The position numbers were made by a program, and so were the translations under genes. From Opitutales bacterium (GTDB lineage Bacteria; Verrucomicrobiota; Verrucomicrobiia; Opitutales; Oceanipulchritudinaceae), in assembly GCA_020831485.1 (NCBI GenBank), contig JAFIGG010000002.1:1-64000 (forward strand): 64,000 nucleotides of DNA, given 5' to 3'. How positions within the stretch are numbered: the first letter of the stretch is position 1; each line of letters opens with the position of its first letter. Of this stretch, positions 23,717 through 33,544 are shown piece by piece. A model generated the notes under the pieces. That model was not told the DNA's origin. It saw only the letters and a list, made by a program, of their open reading frames with translations, and made no database searches.

Positions 23717-25636
23717 ATGAGCGATAGGATCGAGCATGAGTGTGGAATCGCACTGATTCGTCTAAAGAAGCCACTGGCTTACTATGCCACTAAATACGGC
23801 AATCCACTGTATGCCTTCAACAAGCTGTTTTTGCTGATGGAGAAGCAACACAACCGTGGACAGGATGGGGCTGGAATCGGCGGTGTGAAGCTGAACATGC
23901 CGATTGGGCATAATTACATGGCAAGGGAACGGGCGCTGAAGGAAAATTCTCTGGGACGACTGTTCAAGGGGATTCTGAAGCGCTACGACAAGCTGGTTGC
24001 GACCGGGGCCATTGTTCCGGAGTTTCCGGAGAGTGTGAAGGAGCACTTCGACTTTGGGGGCGAGATCCTCATGGGTCACCTGCGCTACGGGACCTCGGGA
24101 GGGCTTTCAGCAAGCTCCTGCCATCCGTATTTTCGCCGCAGTAACTGGCCGACCCGCAACCTGATGGTTTGTGGCAATTTTAATATGACGAATACGCCGG
24201 AGCTGAACGAGATTCTCATTCAGCGCGGGCAGCACCCGATCTTCGACACGGATACGCAGACGGTTCTAGAGGAAATCGGCTTCCATCTCGATCAGGCGCA
24301 CGATTTCATTTACCGCAAGTTTCGCGAAGCGAACATGCCGGGTCCGCACATTCCGGCCGAGATCAGCAAGGAGCTGGACATCATCCGCATCCTGCGCAAA
24401 AGCGCCGCTGTCTGGGACGGGGGCTACGCAATTGCCGGAATGGTCGGCAATGGTGATTGTTTTGTCATGCGCGATCCGCGCGGCATTCGTCCGGCTTACT
24501 ATTTTGAGGATGATGAAGTGGTTGCATTCGCTTCCGAGCGGGTGCCGTTGATGACAGTCTTCGACAAATCCACCGAGAGCATCCAGGAAGTGCCTCCGGG
24601 ACACGTCATCGCTATTAAAAACACTGGTGAAATGCGCATCGAGGCCTACGCCGATCCGGTGCCACAGGCTTCCTGCACTTTTGAGCGCATCTATTTTTCC
24701 CGCGGCAATGACCCGGAAATTTACCAGGAACGCAAATTGATGGGTGCCGCACTGGCTCCACAGGTGCTGGAGGCGATTGATTACAATCTGGCGGATGCGG
24801 TCTTCTCCTACATTCCCAATACTGCTGAAACAGCGAGCTACGGCCTGCTTCAAGCGCTCCGTGAATATCGTCGGGGAGAGGTGAAAAAGGAAATCCTCCG
24901 CCTGCAGGCGGAGGGTAAACTGGATGAAAAGAGCCTCGACCAACTGATCCTTGGCAACTGGCCGCGGGCGGAAAAGATCGCCCACAAGGACATCAAATTG
25001 CGCACCTTCATCTCCAGTGAACAGGGCCGCAGCAAGATGGTGTCCCACGTCTACGACATCACCTACGATGTGGTTCAATCCAAGGACAGCCTGGTGGTGC
25101 TGGACGACTCCATTGTCCGTGGAACGACCTTACGGCAATCAATTATTAAAATGCTGTCCCGTACCAACCCAAAGCAGATCATCGTGGCCTCGACGGCTCC
25201 GCAGATCCGCTATCCGGATTGCTACGGCATCGACATGAGTGAGCTGGGTAAGTTCATTGCATTTCAAGCGGCGATTCACCTTCTCAAGGACCGGGGTGCC
25301 GAGGCGCGCATTGCCGAAGTTTACCGAAACTGTCTGGTGGAAGTGAAAAAGCCGAAGGAGATTCAGCGCAACTGCGTCAAGGACATCTATGCACCGTTTA
25401 CGCCGGAAGAAATCTCTGAGAAGATATCTGAAATGCTTTACCCGAAGGACATCGATTGGAACGGTCGCCTGCGGATTATTTTCCAGACGATTTCCAATCT
25501 GCAATCGGCCACACCGGCCAATACCGGCGACTGGTATTTCACTGGCAACTATCCTACCCCGGGCGGCTTTGCCGTGGTGAATCACTCCTTTATCCATTAC
25601 TACGAGAAACGTGGCGGCCGCAGCTACGGCGCTTAA
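23717..25636 (+). CDS. purF: amidophosphoribosyltransferase, long form
   Basis: Step 1 of purine synthesis: PRPP plus glutamine to phosphoribosylamine. The start at 23717 gives MSDRIEHECGIALIR, in which Cys9 is the Ntn nucleophile, so an eight-residue propeptide is expected. The glutaminase half shows KQHNRGQDGAGIG, GHLRYGTSGG and CGNFNMTNT. The transferase half has the PRPP-loop region SLVVLDDSIVRGTTLRQSI and VASTAPQIRYPDCYGIDM. At 639 residues it is longer than the ~500-residue standard enzyme and is like the long forms of Bacteroidetes and Verrucomicrobia. purM follows after 39 bp. Confidence 0.95.
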   Translation: MSDRIEHECGIALIRLKKPLAYYATKYGNPLYAFNKLFLLMEKQHNRGQDGAGIGGVKLNMPIGHNYMARERALKENSLGRLFKGILKRYDKLVATGAIVPEFPESVKEHFDFGGEILMGHLRYGTSGGLSASSCHPYFRRSNWPTRNLMVCGNFNMTNTPELNEILIQRGQHPIFDTDTQTVLEEIGFHLDQAHDFIYRKFREANMPGPHIPAEISKELDIIRILRKSAAVWDGGYAIAGMVGNGDCFVMRDPRGIRPAYYFEDDEVVAFASERVPLMTVFDKSTESIQEVPPGHVIAIKNTGEMRIEAYADPVPQASCTFERIYFSRGNDPEIYQERKLMGAALAPQVLEAIDYNLADAVFSYIPNTAETASYGLLQALREYRRGEVKKEILRLQAEGKLDEKSLDQLILGNWPRAEKIAHKDIKLRTFISSEQGRSKMVSHVYDITYDVVQSKDSLVVLDDSIVRGTTLRQSIIKMLSRTNPKQIIVASTAPQIRYPDCYGIDMSELGKFIAFQAAIHLLKDRGAEARIAEVYRNCLVEVKKPKEIQRNCVKDIYAPFTPEEISEKISEMLYPKDIDWNGRLRIIFQTISNLQSATPANTGDWYFTGNYPTPGGFAVVNHSFIHYYEKRGGRSYGA

Positions 25637-25675
25637 ATCTCCCTGATTTGAACCCCACCATTGAATTTAAATACC

Positions 25676-26749
25676 ATGGCAGATTCCAAAAGCAAAGCAT
25701 ACGCTGAAGCAGGCGTCGATATCGACCTGGCCGAAAACCTCCTCGACCAGGCTAAACCTTACCTGAAGAAAGCGGTTCGCAAAGAATCACTGGGTAACAT
25801 CGGCGGCTTTGGCGGTTTCTTCGACATTTCAAAAATCACGCTGGATCACCCTATTCTGGTCAGCAGCACCGACAGCGTGGGCACCAAGGTCAGTGTTGCC
25901 AAAATGGCCGGAGATTTCCGCACTCTGGGCGCGGATATTGTGAATCACTGCTGCAACGATGTTGCGGTCTGTGGTGCCGAGCCGCTGTATTTCCTCGATT
26001 ATTACGCAACTACACGCTTGAACGAGCACTATGTGCCCTTACTCAAGGGTTTGGCCAAGGCCTGCGTGGATGGCAATGTCGCCCTGGTGGGTGGTGAAAC
26101 CGCTGAGCTTCCAGGGGTTTACACCGAGGGCGAATGCGACCTGGTCGGCACGATTGTGGGTGCGGTCGACAAAAAACGGATCCTTACCGGAGATGCGGTA
26201 CGCAAGGGCGATGTGGTTATTGGCTTGCAGTCCAGTGGCTTGCACACAAATGGCTTTTCACTTGCCCGCAAAATCTTCTTCAAGGATTTGGGCCTGACGG
26301 TGGACGACAAGTTGCCGGGCGCTAATATCAAACTGGGAACCGCCCTGCTGAAGCCACACGTGAATTATTCGCCCTTCCTTGTGCAGGCGCTGAAACAGTT
26401 CAATAAGGGTGCTCAATTCAAAAGTCGTAAGGACAATCAGATATTCGGCGCCGCACACATTACCGGTGGTGGTTTCACGGGCAATATTCCCCGCGTCCTG
26501 CCCGATAATTGTGACGTCGTCATCAATACTCAGGCTTGGAAGCCTTTGCCGGTTTTCCGCGCTATGGCAGAGACCGGATCCGTATCCTTTGATGAACTCT
26601 ACGAGGTCTTCAACATGGGTATCGGCATGGTGATAGTCGTGGCCGAGGAATCCGCTGAAAACATTTCTCAGCTTGCTGCCAAATTCGGCCACAAAGCCTA
26701 CCGTATCGGTGAGGTTGTCAAAGGCGCCGGCGAAGTACAATTGGTTTAG
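25676..26749 (+). CDS. purM: phosphoribosylformylglycinamidine cyclo-ligase (AIR synthetase)
   Basis: Step 5 of purine synthesis: ATP-dependent closure of FGAM to AIR. The 357 residues carry SKAYAEAGVDIDLAENLL, the nucleotide-site glycine loop NIGGFGGFFDIS, STDSVGTKVSVA, GADIVNHCCNDVAVCGAEPLYFLDY, and GGETAELPGVY. The start was set at 25676 (MADSKSKAY). It is the second gene of the purF-purM unit and faces ilvC. Confidence 0.97.
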   Translation: MADSKSKAYAEAGVDIDLAENLLDQAKPYLKKAVRKESLGNIGGFGGFFDISKITLDHPILVSSTDSVGTKVSVAKMAGDFRTLGADIVNHCCNDVAVCGAEPLYFLDYYATTRLNEHYVPLLKGLAKACVDGNVALVGGETAELPGVYTEGECDLVGTIVGAVDKKRILTGDAVRKGDVVIGLQSSGLHTNGFSLARKIFFKDLGLTVDDKLPGANIKLGTALLKPHVNYSPFLVQALKQFNKGAQFKSRKDNQIFGAAHITGGGFTGNIPRVLPDNCDVVINTQAWKPLPVFRAMAETGSVSFDELYEVFNMGIGMVIVVAEESAENISQLAAKFGHKAYRIGEVVKGAGEVQLV

Positions 26750-26781
26750 TGGTTTTATGGATAGGCACTCGAGCCTTCCGC

Positions 26782-26812
26782 AAAAAAAAAGGGACATTCC
26801 GAAGAATGCCCC
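26782..26812 (-). terminator. Rho-independent terminator after ilvC
   Basis: On the minus strand, ggggcattc/gaatgtccc forms a 9-bp stem (one G-U) with a TTCG tetraloop, followed by nine T residues (the A run at 26782-26790). It ends ilvC transcription; on the plus strand there is no proper T run, though the AT-rich TTAATTATTT might slow purM readthrough. Confidence 0.9.
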
Positions 26813-26845
26813 TTAATTATTTAAACACTTGGATGGAAAGCTGCT

Positions 26846-27877
<1,032 letters not shown>

Positions 27878-27912
27878 GATTTCTTAACAGATAGGAATTA
27901 GAATGAGGCGAC

Positions 27913-28401
27913 TCAGAGCTCGATTTTGTGGGTACGCGGAAGTGCGGTTGTCCCAGTGCGGGCCATACGCTGAATTCCAAACGGCTTAACCATTTCCAGG
28001 AAGGCAGCAATTTTGTTCTGGTTCCCAGTCATTTCGATGATCAATGCCTCGTGTGCGACATCGACGATGTTGGCGCGGAAAATTTCGCAAATTTGCACGA
28101 CTTCAGGGCGGGACTCTTTGTTGACCTCTACCTTTACCAATACCAATTCCCGAGCAACAAACTGGCCTTGGTCGAGGTCTTCGACTTCAAGTACATCGAC
28201 CAGTTTGTGGAGCTGCTTGATGCACTGATCAAGCTGCTGAGTATCGCCTTTGACGGTGGCCGTAATACGGGAATAGCCTTCGGAGTGCGTGGGGCCAACA
28301 TTGAGCGTATCGATGTTGAATCCACGTCCACTGAACATCCCGGCCACACGCGCGAGAACGCCGAACTTATTTTCGACGAGGACGGATATGGTGTGTCGCA
28401 T
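27913..28401 (-). CDS. ilvN: acetolactate synthase small (regulatory) subunit
   Basis: Regulatory subunit of acetohydroxyacid synthase; binds valine and activates the large subunit. The 162 residues comprise an N-terminal ACT domain (HTISVLVENKFGVLARVAGMFSGRGFNIDTL) and a C-terminal domain (RELVLVKVEVN, FGIQRMARTGTTALPR). The start was set at 28401, where the ACT domain begins. ilvC follows at once. No large subunit (ilvB) is present; the neighbouring upstream gene is unrelated. Confidence 0.95.
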   Translation of the reverse strand: MRHTISVLVENKFGVLARVAGMFSGRGFNIDTLNVGPTHSEGYSRITATVKGDTQQLDQCIKQLHKLVDVLEVEDLDQGQFVARELVLVKVEVNKESRPEVVQICEIFRANIVDVAHEALIIEMTGNQNKIAAFLEMVKPFGIQRMARTGTTALPRTHKIEL

Positions 28402-28476
28402 GATTAATTTAGGGAGAAACTTCCAATTTGCAAAAAGGGCAAAACTTTGCGCCACAGGACTTAATGGCAAGCAAAA

Positions 28477-29898
28477 TCAGGCGGATAAGACATGTAAATT
28501 GGCCATACTGATGCCGCTGAGCAAGGCGCCGGTGATTCCGAGAAAGCCTTGGTCGGTTCCTGCAAGGTAGAGGTTGTCGACTGTAGTGCGGCCATCCTGG
28601 ACCTTATCCGGTGATCCGTAAACCGCTCCGCCGGCGTGTCCGGTGAAGTGTTCGATGGTGGTCGGGGTGAACATGTCGGTGGCCAGGGTGTGCTGTTGCA
28701 GGAGTCCACTGTCGTCATGCCCAATCGCTTTGAGCGCGGCCCGCTGCACCTGAGGATACCATTCACGCTTGGCGGTCTGGTAGGCTTCGGGTTCGAGGCT
28801 TTTCCAGTAATCGTAGGCGGCGATGGCGGTTACCCGGAAAAAGCCTTCATCGAGCTGTCGGCCGTCTCCGTAGTCGTAATTGTTAGGCATGCAGACCACG
28901 CCGCTGCGCAGGTCCACCGGTGATTGCGGATTCTCGTAATGAAAGCGCTCGCTCTGATTGAAAAAGACGATGGTGTCCTTCAGGCCCAACCCAGCAGGTT
29001 GCTTGTTCAGGACGGTGATCGTCTCGACAAAGCTGAGCGCGCCAACCCGGGCTTTGGCGGCCGGTTTGGAGCTTTGCGGGTTTCCTTTATCAAGCAGGGC
29101 TTCCGTTTCCACCCTGCCGGCTGTGGAAATGATATGGTCGGCGGTGAGTTGTGTGCCGTCGTCCAGTTCAATGCAGCGCACACGATTGTCCTGAACACTC
29201 ATACGGCGAACGCCACATTTCATTTTGCGTTTACCGCCGACTTCGCGGAAGCGCTTCAGAAGCGCGCGGATAATGACGCGCACCCCTTCGAAAGGACGGG
29301 CAAAGCCTTCCTCGTAAATCGCCTTCCAGAGAATCACAAACTGGCCGAAGTCCATGTCGTGCTCGCGGGCGCTGCCGTAATACATCAAGGGGCACAGCAA
29401 CATGTCCGTCAGCAGCGGATCCGAGAGGTGCTGGGCGATGCAGGCGCGGGCGCCGAGGTTTTCCTCGCGCGGGGCGAATTCGTCGAATGCGAGCACCGCT
29501 TTGCGCAGCTGCCTTAATCCATCGATCTGGCCCGGGAAGGCTTCGGCAATCTCCTGTTCGAGTCGGCTAAAACCGTTTTCAAAGCGCAGGCTCAGGCCGG
29601 GAAATGCAATTCGACTGCCAAACTGCGGGCAGAGGTCGAGTTCATCCCGTGCGATGCGCAGTTGGCGCAGGAGCTTGCCCAGCGGTTTGCCTTTGACGCC
29701 GGCGGGCACGTAATTAGTAACCGCATGCAGACCGACGTCGTAGCGCCGTCCGTCTATGGCGTAGAAGCTATTGAGACCACCCGGGGCGTTGTGGCGTTCG
29801 AGGATGAGAACTTCCTTGCCATACATCGCCAAGCGGATGCCGGCGGCAAGGCCCGCCATGCCACAGCCAATGATTACAGTGTTGTAATGAGCGCTCAA
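28477..29898 (-). CDS. phytoene-desaturase-like FAD oxidoreductase
   Basis: A 473-residue flavoprotein. The N-terminal dinucleotide motif is TVIIGCGMAGLAAGIRLA, followed by VLILERHNAPGGLNSFY. The C-terminal FAD signature is NLYLAGTDQGFLGITGALLSGI. It belongs to the phytoene desaturase/CrtI-like superfamily. The substrate is unknown. The acyl carrier protein and ketosynthase genes directly upstream, in the same direction, suggest that it acts on a carrier-bound or released acyl chain, for example as a desaturase or isomerase. No phytoene synthase is nearby, so carotenoid formation is not supported. Confidence 0.85.
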   Translation of the reverse strand: MSAHYNTVIIGCGMAGLAAGIRLAMYGKEVLILERHNAPGGLNSFYAIDGRRYDVGLHAVTNYVPAGVKGKPLGKLLRQLRIARDELDLCPQFGSRIAFPGLSLRFENGFSRLEQEIAEAFPGQIDGLRQLRKAVLAFDEFAPREENLGARACIAQHLSDPLLTDMLLCPLMYYGSAREHDMDFGQFVILWKAIYEEGFARPFEGVRVIIRALLKRFREVGGKRKMKCGVRRMSVQDNRVRCIELDDGTQLTADHIISTAGRVETEALLDKGNPQSSKPAAKARVGALSFVETITVLNKQPAGLGLKDTIVFFNQSERFHYENPQSPVDLRSGVVCMPNNYDYGDGRQLDEGFFRVTAIAAYDYWKSLEPEAYQTAKREWYPQVQRAALKAIGHDDSGLLQQHTLATDMFTPTTIEHFTGHAGGAVYGSPDKVQDGRTTVDNLYLAGTDQGFLGITGALLSGISMANLHVLSA

Positions 29899-29923
29899 CT
29901 CGAACCGAGGTTGCGCGCCGGAA

Positions 29924-30181
29924 TCAGGCTTTGACTGCGTTGAACTTTGGCGTCAGGTATTCCGCGCAGCTGTCCAGAGAAGCCAATTGAGGGTAATCCT
30001 CTTCGGGCACTTCAATGCCATGCTGCTTGCGCAGCTCCATCACGATGTCCAGAAAATCCATGGAATCCAGATCCAGTTGGTCCCGGAGGCGTACGTCGTG
30101 TTTGAGATCCGTCAATTCCTCGTCGGGTGCAATTTCCGCGATGATATCGAGAACAATCTGTTTGCACTCTTCTTTCGTCAT
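29924..30181 (-). CDS. acyl carrier protein
   Basis: An 85-residue acidic four-helix protein beginning MTKEECKQIVLDIIAEIAPDE. The phosphopantetheine attachment site is Ser40 in DLDSMDFLDIVMEL. It differs from housekeeping AcpP (DSLDTVEL type), which suggests a dedicated carrier. It lies 28 bp after the ketosynthase gene and 25 bp before the FAD oxidoreductase gene. Confidence 0.93.
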   Translation of the reverse strand: MTKEECKQIVLDIIAEIAPDEELTDLKHDVRLRDQLDLDSMDFLDIVMELRKQHGIEVPEEDYPQLASLDSCAEYLTPKFNAVKA

Positions 30182-30209
30182 ATTCTGGCGGGTTTGTAGG
30201 TAATTTAGC

Positions 30210-31451
30210 TCAGGGTGCAAACTTTTTAACGATCAGACAGGAATTTATCCCCAACATACCGAAAGAATTGTTAAGAATCGTATTAATCTGAGGCCGTTCT
30301 TCGGGCTCGTTCACAACCAGCGTTTCCATAGCGCATTCTGGATCCAGCTCGTCGATATTGATCGTGGGATGCACGATATTGTCATCGAAGGCAGGCAGGT
30401 TACCCGCGAGTTCCAGTGAACCGGCGGCCCCCATTGCATGGCCAATGTAACTCTTAGTGTTGTTGACCCGGGTATTGGCACAGGTGACCGGGTCAAAAAG
30501 ATTGCGGATTGCTTTGCACTCCTGGATGTCTCCCTGCGGCGTGGAGGTGGCGTGGGTGTTGACGATGTCGATCTCGGAAGCCTTCAAATTCGCCTTTTTA
30601 AGGGCGGCCTGCATGCACTGAACCTGGCGTTCCGCATTTGGCAGCACGGCGTCGGTTGCGTCCGAATTGATGTGATAGCCCACCACTTCGCCATAGATTC
30701 TCGCACCCCGGGCTAAGGCGTCGGGCAGCCGTTCCATGGTGTAAAGAGCCCCACCCTCGCTGACAACGATGCCGTTGCGGCCCTTGTCGAATGGGCGACT
30801 GGCCTTGTTGGGATCTTCGTGTTTACCCAGGGCACCCTGGCTCTTGAAGCCGGCGAAAATGCCGAAAGTGTGGATGGACTCCGAAACCCCGCCGGCGATC
30901 GCAAAATCGACCTCCCCGAGGCGCAGCATGAAGAGGGCCTGAATCAAACCGGCATTGCCTGCGGCACAGGCGGCGCCAATCGTATAGTGTGGTCCATGGA
31001 TGCCCATATTCAGGGTTATTTCCCCGGCCGGATTGTTGGCGACTGTGCGAGGGTTGTGGTGGTGCGACCAGTAGCGTACATCGTAGTCGAACTGCGAAAT
31101 ATTGTGGATTTCGTTTTCGGTTTCCACATTGCCGTGCTCGGTAGTGCCGACATAGACGCCAACACGGGCTGGATCGACCTTTGACCAGTCGATGCCGCAG
31201 TCCTGCACCGCTTCGCGGGCACAAAAGATGGCAACGCTACCCGCCCGGGTGCTGTTGCGCAATTCCCTCCGCGTCTGATACTTGCGGGCATCGTAGTCGC
31301 AAACCCCGGCATGTACTTTGCCGACATAGCGCATATCGATATCGACAATGTTGCCGACACCCTTGAGCAGGTTTTGACGAAATTCCGGAAGGGAATTTCC
31401 ATTGGGAGCGGTCAAGCCAACTCCGGTGATAACTATGCGGGATGCGTCCAT
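30210..31451 (-). CDS. beta-ketoacyl-ACP synthase family protein
   Basis: A 413-residue KAS II-like condensing enzyme. The start at 31451 gives MDASRIVITGVGLTAPNG, the family N-terminus. The catalytic triad is complete: Cys162 in GAACAAGNAG, His300 in NTHATSTPQGD and His338 in SYIGHAMGAAG. It therefore should condense or extend acyl chains on the neighbouring carrier protein. The loop SHHHNPRTVANNPAGEI differs from FabF. Together with the ACP and FAD oxidoreductase it forms a compact mini-pathway; no ketoreductase, dehydratase or acyltransferase is in the window. Confidence 0.92.
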   Translation of the reverse strand: MDASRIVITGVGLTAPNGNSLPEFRQNLLKGVGNIVDIDMRYVGKVHAGVCDYDARKYQTRRELRNSTRAGSVAIFCAREAVQDCGIDWSKVDPARVGVYVGTTEHGNVETENEIHNISQFDYDVRYWSHHHNPRTVANNPAGEITLNMGIHGPHYTIGAACAAGNAGLIQALFMLRLGEVDFAIAGGVSESIHTFGIFAGFKSQGALGKHEDPNKASRPFDKGRNGIVVSEGGALYTMERLPDALARGARIYGEVVGYHINSDATDAVLPNAERQVQCMQAALKKANLKASEIDIVNTHATSTPQGDIQECKAIRNLFDPVTCANTRVNNTKSYIGHAMGAAGSLELAGNLPAFDDNIVHPTINIDELDPECAMETLVVNEPEERPQINTILNNSFGMLGINSCLIVKKFAP

Positions 31452-31520
31452 TGAAAATCTGATAAACCTAAGCTTTTCAGACTCAAGGGCTGTTTGCCGC
31501 AGTGTCAACGCTCATAGGCA

Positions 31521-32702
31521 TCAATTCTCGACCACCACCTTAATCCCGGACTGCGAGATGGAAGCATTGAAAGCGTCCCCAATTCGGTCGAGTGGAAAAC
31601 GGTCCGTTATCAGCTCGTGCACAGGCAGGCCGATGGCTTCCGCGCGCTGGAGAAAATGGTAGGCATTGGGGTAATCCCAATGGTTGTAGGCCCAGCTGCC
31701 GACCAGAGTTATTTCCTTGCGGCAGATATCGAAGTGTGGATTGACCGAATACTCACCGTTATCGACAAAAAAGCCGATTTCACAGATGCCGCCGCCGCGG
31801 CGAATCAATTTCCACAGGGAAGCCGCAGCAGCCGGCACGCCGGTTACCTGAAAGCCGAAATGTGCCCCCATGCCTTTAGTCAGTTCATTGACTGCCTCGA
31901 CTAGACCATCGGTGCCGTCCAAGTCTTTAAAATTGAGGGTGTGGTCGGCGCCCTGGCGCATAGCCATTTTCAATCGCCCCGGATTGCCGTCGATGGCGAT
32001 GATGTTGTTGACGCCGAAGGTCCGCGCCACGGCGATAGTCATCAAGCCGATGGGCCCGCAGCCCTGGACCACGACCCGGCTGCGGAAATTCAGGAGGCCG
32101 GTCTTTTTGGCGCGCTCCAATGCGTGTACTACGACTGCCGCAGGTTCGATTAGCAAGCGCAGATCAAGGTTCATGCCGTTGACTACAAAAAAGGTCGACC
32201 CTGGGCGGATGACGAGATAATCGGAGAAATAGCCGCTGAAGGGACGTTGCGACTCAAATGGCAGCAAGCCATAGATCTGCAGGTCGTCGCAGAGGTTGGC
32301 CTTGGCTGGATTGTATTTTGCAATCATACAGGCCTCGGAGACGTCCATGGTGCTGGTGACAATCTTGTCGCCCTCAACAACCGGCTTGCCCACGCTGTCC
32401 ATCTTGACAGCAGAACCCACCGCCACGACTTCGCCCGTTCCCTCGTGTCCCAGGACAACGGGTGTCAGACCAAATGGATCTTTCTGGTAGCAGTGGATGT
32501 CTGTGCCGCAAATGCCGCAGCCCTCCACCTTTACCAGGATCTCGTCCGCAGCAATTTCCGGGACCGGATAGTGGCGAATGGAAAGTCGTCCCGGTTTCTC
32601 CAAAATCGCGACGCGGCCTTGTCGTATATGCATGCTTTTCTGTTGCAAAACACTCCTGACGATTTCCCGAATCGATTCTGGATCTATAGTCTGCTTGGCC
32701 AT
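31521..32702 (-). CDS. zinc-binding alcohol dehydrogenase family protein
   Basis: A 393-residue medium-chain dehydrogenase. The catalytic zinc site CGICGTDIHCYQ and GHEGTGEVVAVG is intact, and the NAD(P)-binding motif is VVVQGCGPIGLMTIAVA. The usual structural-zinc lobe with four Cys is degenerate; only EACMIAKYNPAKANLC remains. About 40 residues precede the domain, starting with an amphipathic helix (IDPESIREIVRSVLQQ) that is not part of the fold. The substrate is unknown. It lies upstream of the ketosynthase in the same direction (69-bp gap), so it may serve that cluster. Confidence 0.87.
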   Translation of the reverse strand: MAKQTIDPESIREIVRSVLQQKSMHIRQGRVAILEKPGRLSIRHYPVPEIAADEILVKVEGCGICGTDIHCYQKDPFGLTPVVLGHEGTGEVVAVGSAVKMDSVGKPVVEGDKIVTSTMDVSEACMIAKYNPAKANLCDDLQIYGLLPFESQRPFSGYFSDYLVIRPGSTFFVVNGMNLDLRLLIEPAAVVVHALERAKKTGLLNFRSRVVVQGCGPIGLMTIAVARTFGVNNIIAIDGNPGRLKMAMRQGADHTLNFKDLDGTDGLVEAVNELTKGMGAHFGFQVTGVPAAAASLWKLIRRGGGICEIGFFVDNGEYSVNPHFDICRKEITLVGSWAYNHWDYPNAYHFLQRAEAIGLPVHELITDRFPLDRIGDAFNASISQSGIKVVVEN

Positions 32703-32747
32703 TCTACAAAAGATGATTCAAGAAATGTCGATGACCACAAAAAAGCT

Positions 32748-33500
32748 TCATGGAACCTGATTTTCGCCCAGTTCACGCAATTTCTCAGGAAAACACTCCA
32801 CCAGAATCTGCCAGCGCAGCTGAACATAGTCGAATTCATGCGATTCGGGTCTCCAATCCAAGCCATTCAGGTATGTATTGACCGAGCGCAAGGCGCTTCT
32901 CCAGGGGTTCTCCAGTTTGAAGTAGTGAATGCTGGCGTGCCCGAGGGCAACCTGATTCAGGAATCCGGTGGTTGCCGCGTAGAGCCCTGCAAGCAATTCT
33001 CCCGAGGAGCTGGCATCACAATCGATTTCTCCGGATTTAACTGCCCGCTCGAAAACTTTGGTCAATCGATCCAACCCTTTCTGCCTCAATGCGTTCAATG
33101 CTTCGAGATCCTTGTCCGCTAGAACCGTTCGCAAGCCAGGCAGACCCAGCATTACATGCAATGCGAAATCCTCACTGTTACAGCGGGCGTACACTTCGTA
33201 GGCAACTACGAGAGCCCACAACTCGGCACGACTGCCCTGCTGCTTCCGCGGGATTCTTTCCAACAAGTAGTCTAGTCGTTCGGCTGTTCGAAGCGCCACC
33301 TTGCCAAGCAACTCCTCACTCGATTCGACCTGCTTATAGAGCGTCGTACGCGAGTATCCCATGCGCTGAGCCAGTCGCTCAATGGTTAGTCGGTGATAGC
33401 CCTCTGTAACAATTAAATTTAGCGCGGCATCGAGCAAAATGTCTATGTTCAACCTGCTCCTGCGGAAATCCGTCGTTAATGATTTATTTGAGTTTGACAT
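32748..33500 (-). CDS. TetR family transcriptional regulator
   Basis: A 250-residue regulator. Residues ~15-65 hold the TetR helix-turn-helix (ILLDAALNLIVTEGYHRLTIERLAQRMGYSRTTLYKQVES). The rest is the helical ligand-binding domain; an aromatic-rich end (YVQLRWQILVECF) is unusual. The start at 33500 (MSNSNKSLT) is preferred because an upstream ATG at 33521 lies inside the palindromic operator. It is divergent from the TolC/HlyD exporter operon and very likely represses it and itself. Confidence 0.93.
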   Translation of the reverse strand: MSNSNKSLTTDFRRSRLNIDILLDAALNLIVTEGYHRLTIERLAQRMGYSRTTLYKQVESSEELLGKVALRTAERLDYLLERIPRKQQGSRAELWALVVAYEVYARCNSEDFALHVMLGLPGLRTVLADKDLEALNALRQKGLDRLTKVFERAVKSGEIDCDASSSGELLAGLYAATTGFLNQVALGHASIHYFKLENPWRSALRSVNTYLNGLDWRPESHEFDYVQLRWQILVECFPEKLRELGENQVP

Positions 33501-33510
33501 GAGTGCATTT

Positions 33511-33534
33511 AAAGTGAACATATATGTTCACTTT
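33511..33534. promoter_or_regulatory. perfect 24-bp palindrome, TetR operator
   Basis: The left half aaagtgaacata (33511-33522) and right half tatgttcacttt (33523-33534) are perfect mirror complements with no spacer. The site lies 11 bp from both start codons of the divergent tetR and tolC genes, so one bound dimer or dimer pair could block both. The GTGAACAT half-site is of a kind seen at TetR-family operators. Confidence 0.85.
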
Positions 33535-33544
33535 AGTTTTAAAG

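Noticed and set aside
28477-29898. Carotenoid desaturase assignment
   Set aside because: No phytoene synthase or other crt gene nearby; neighbours are ketosynthase and ACP.
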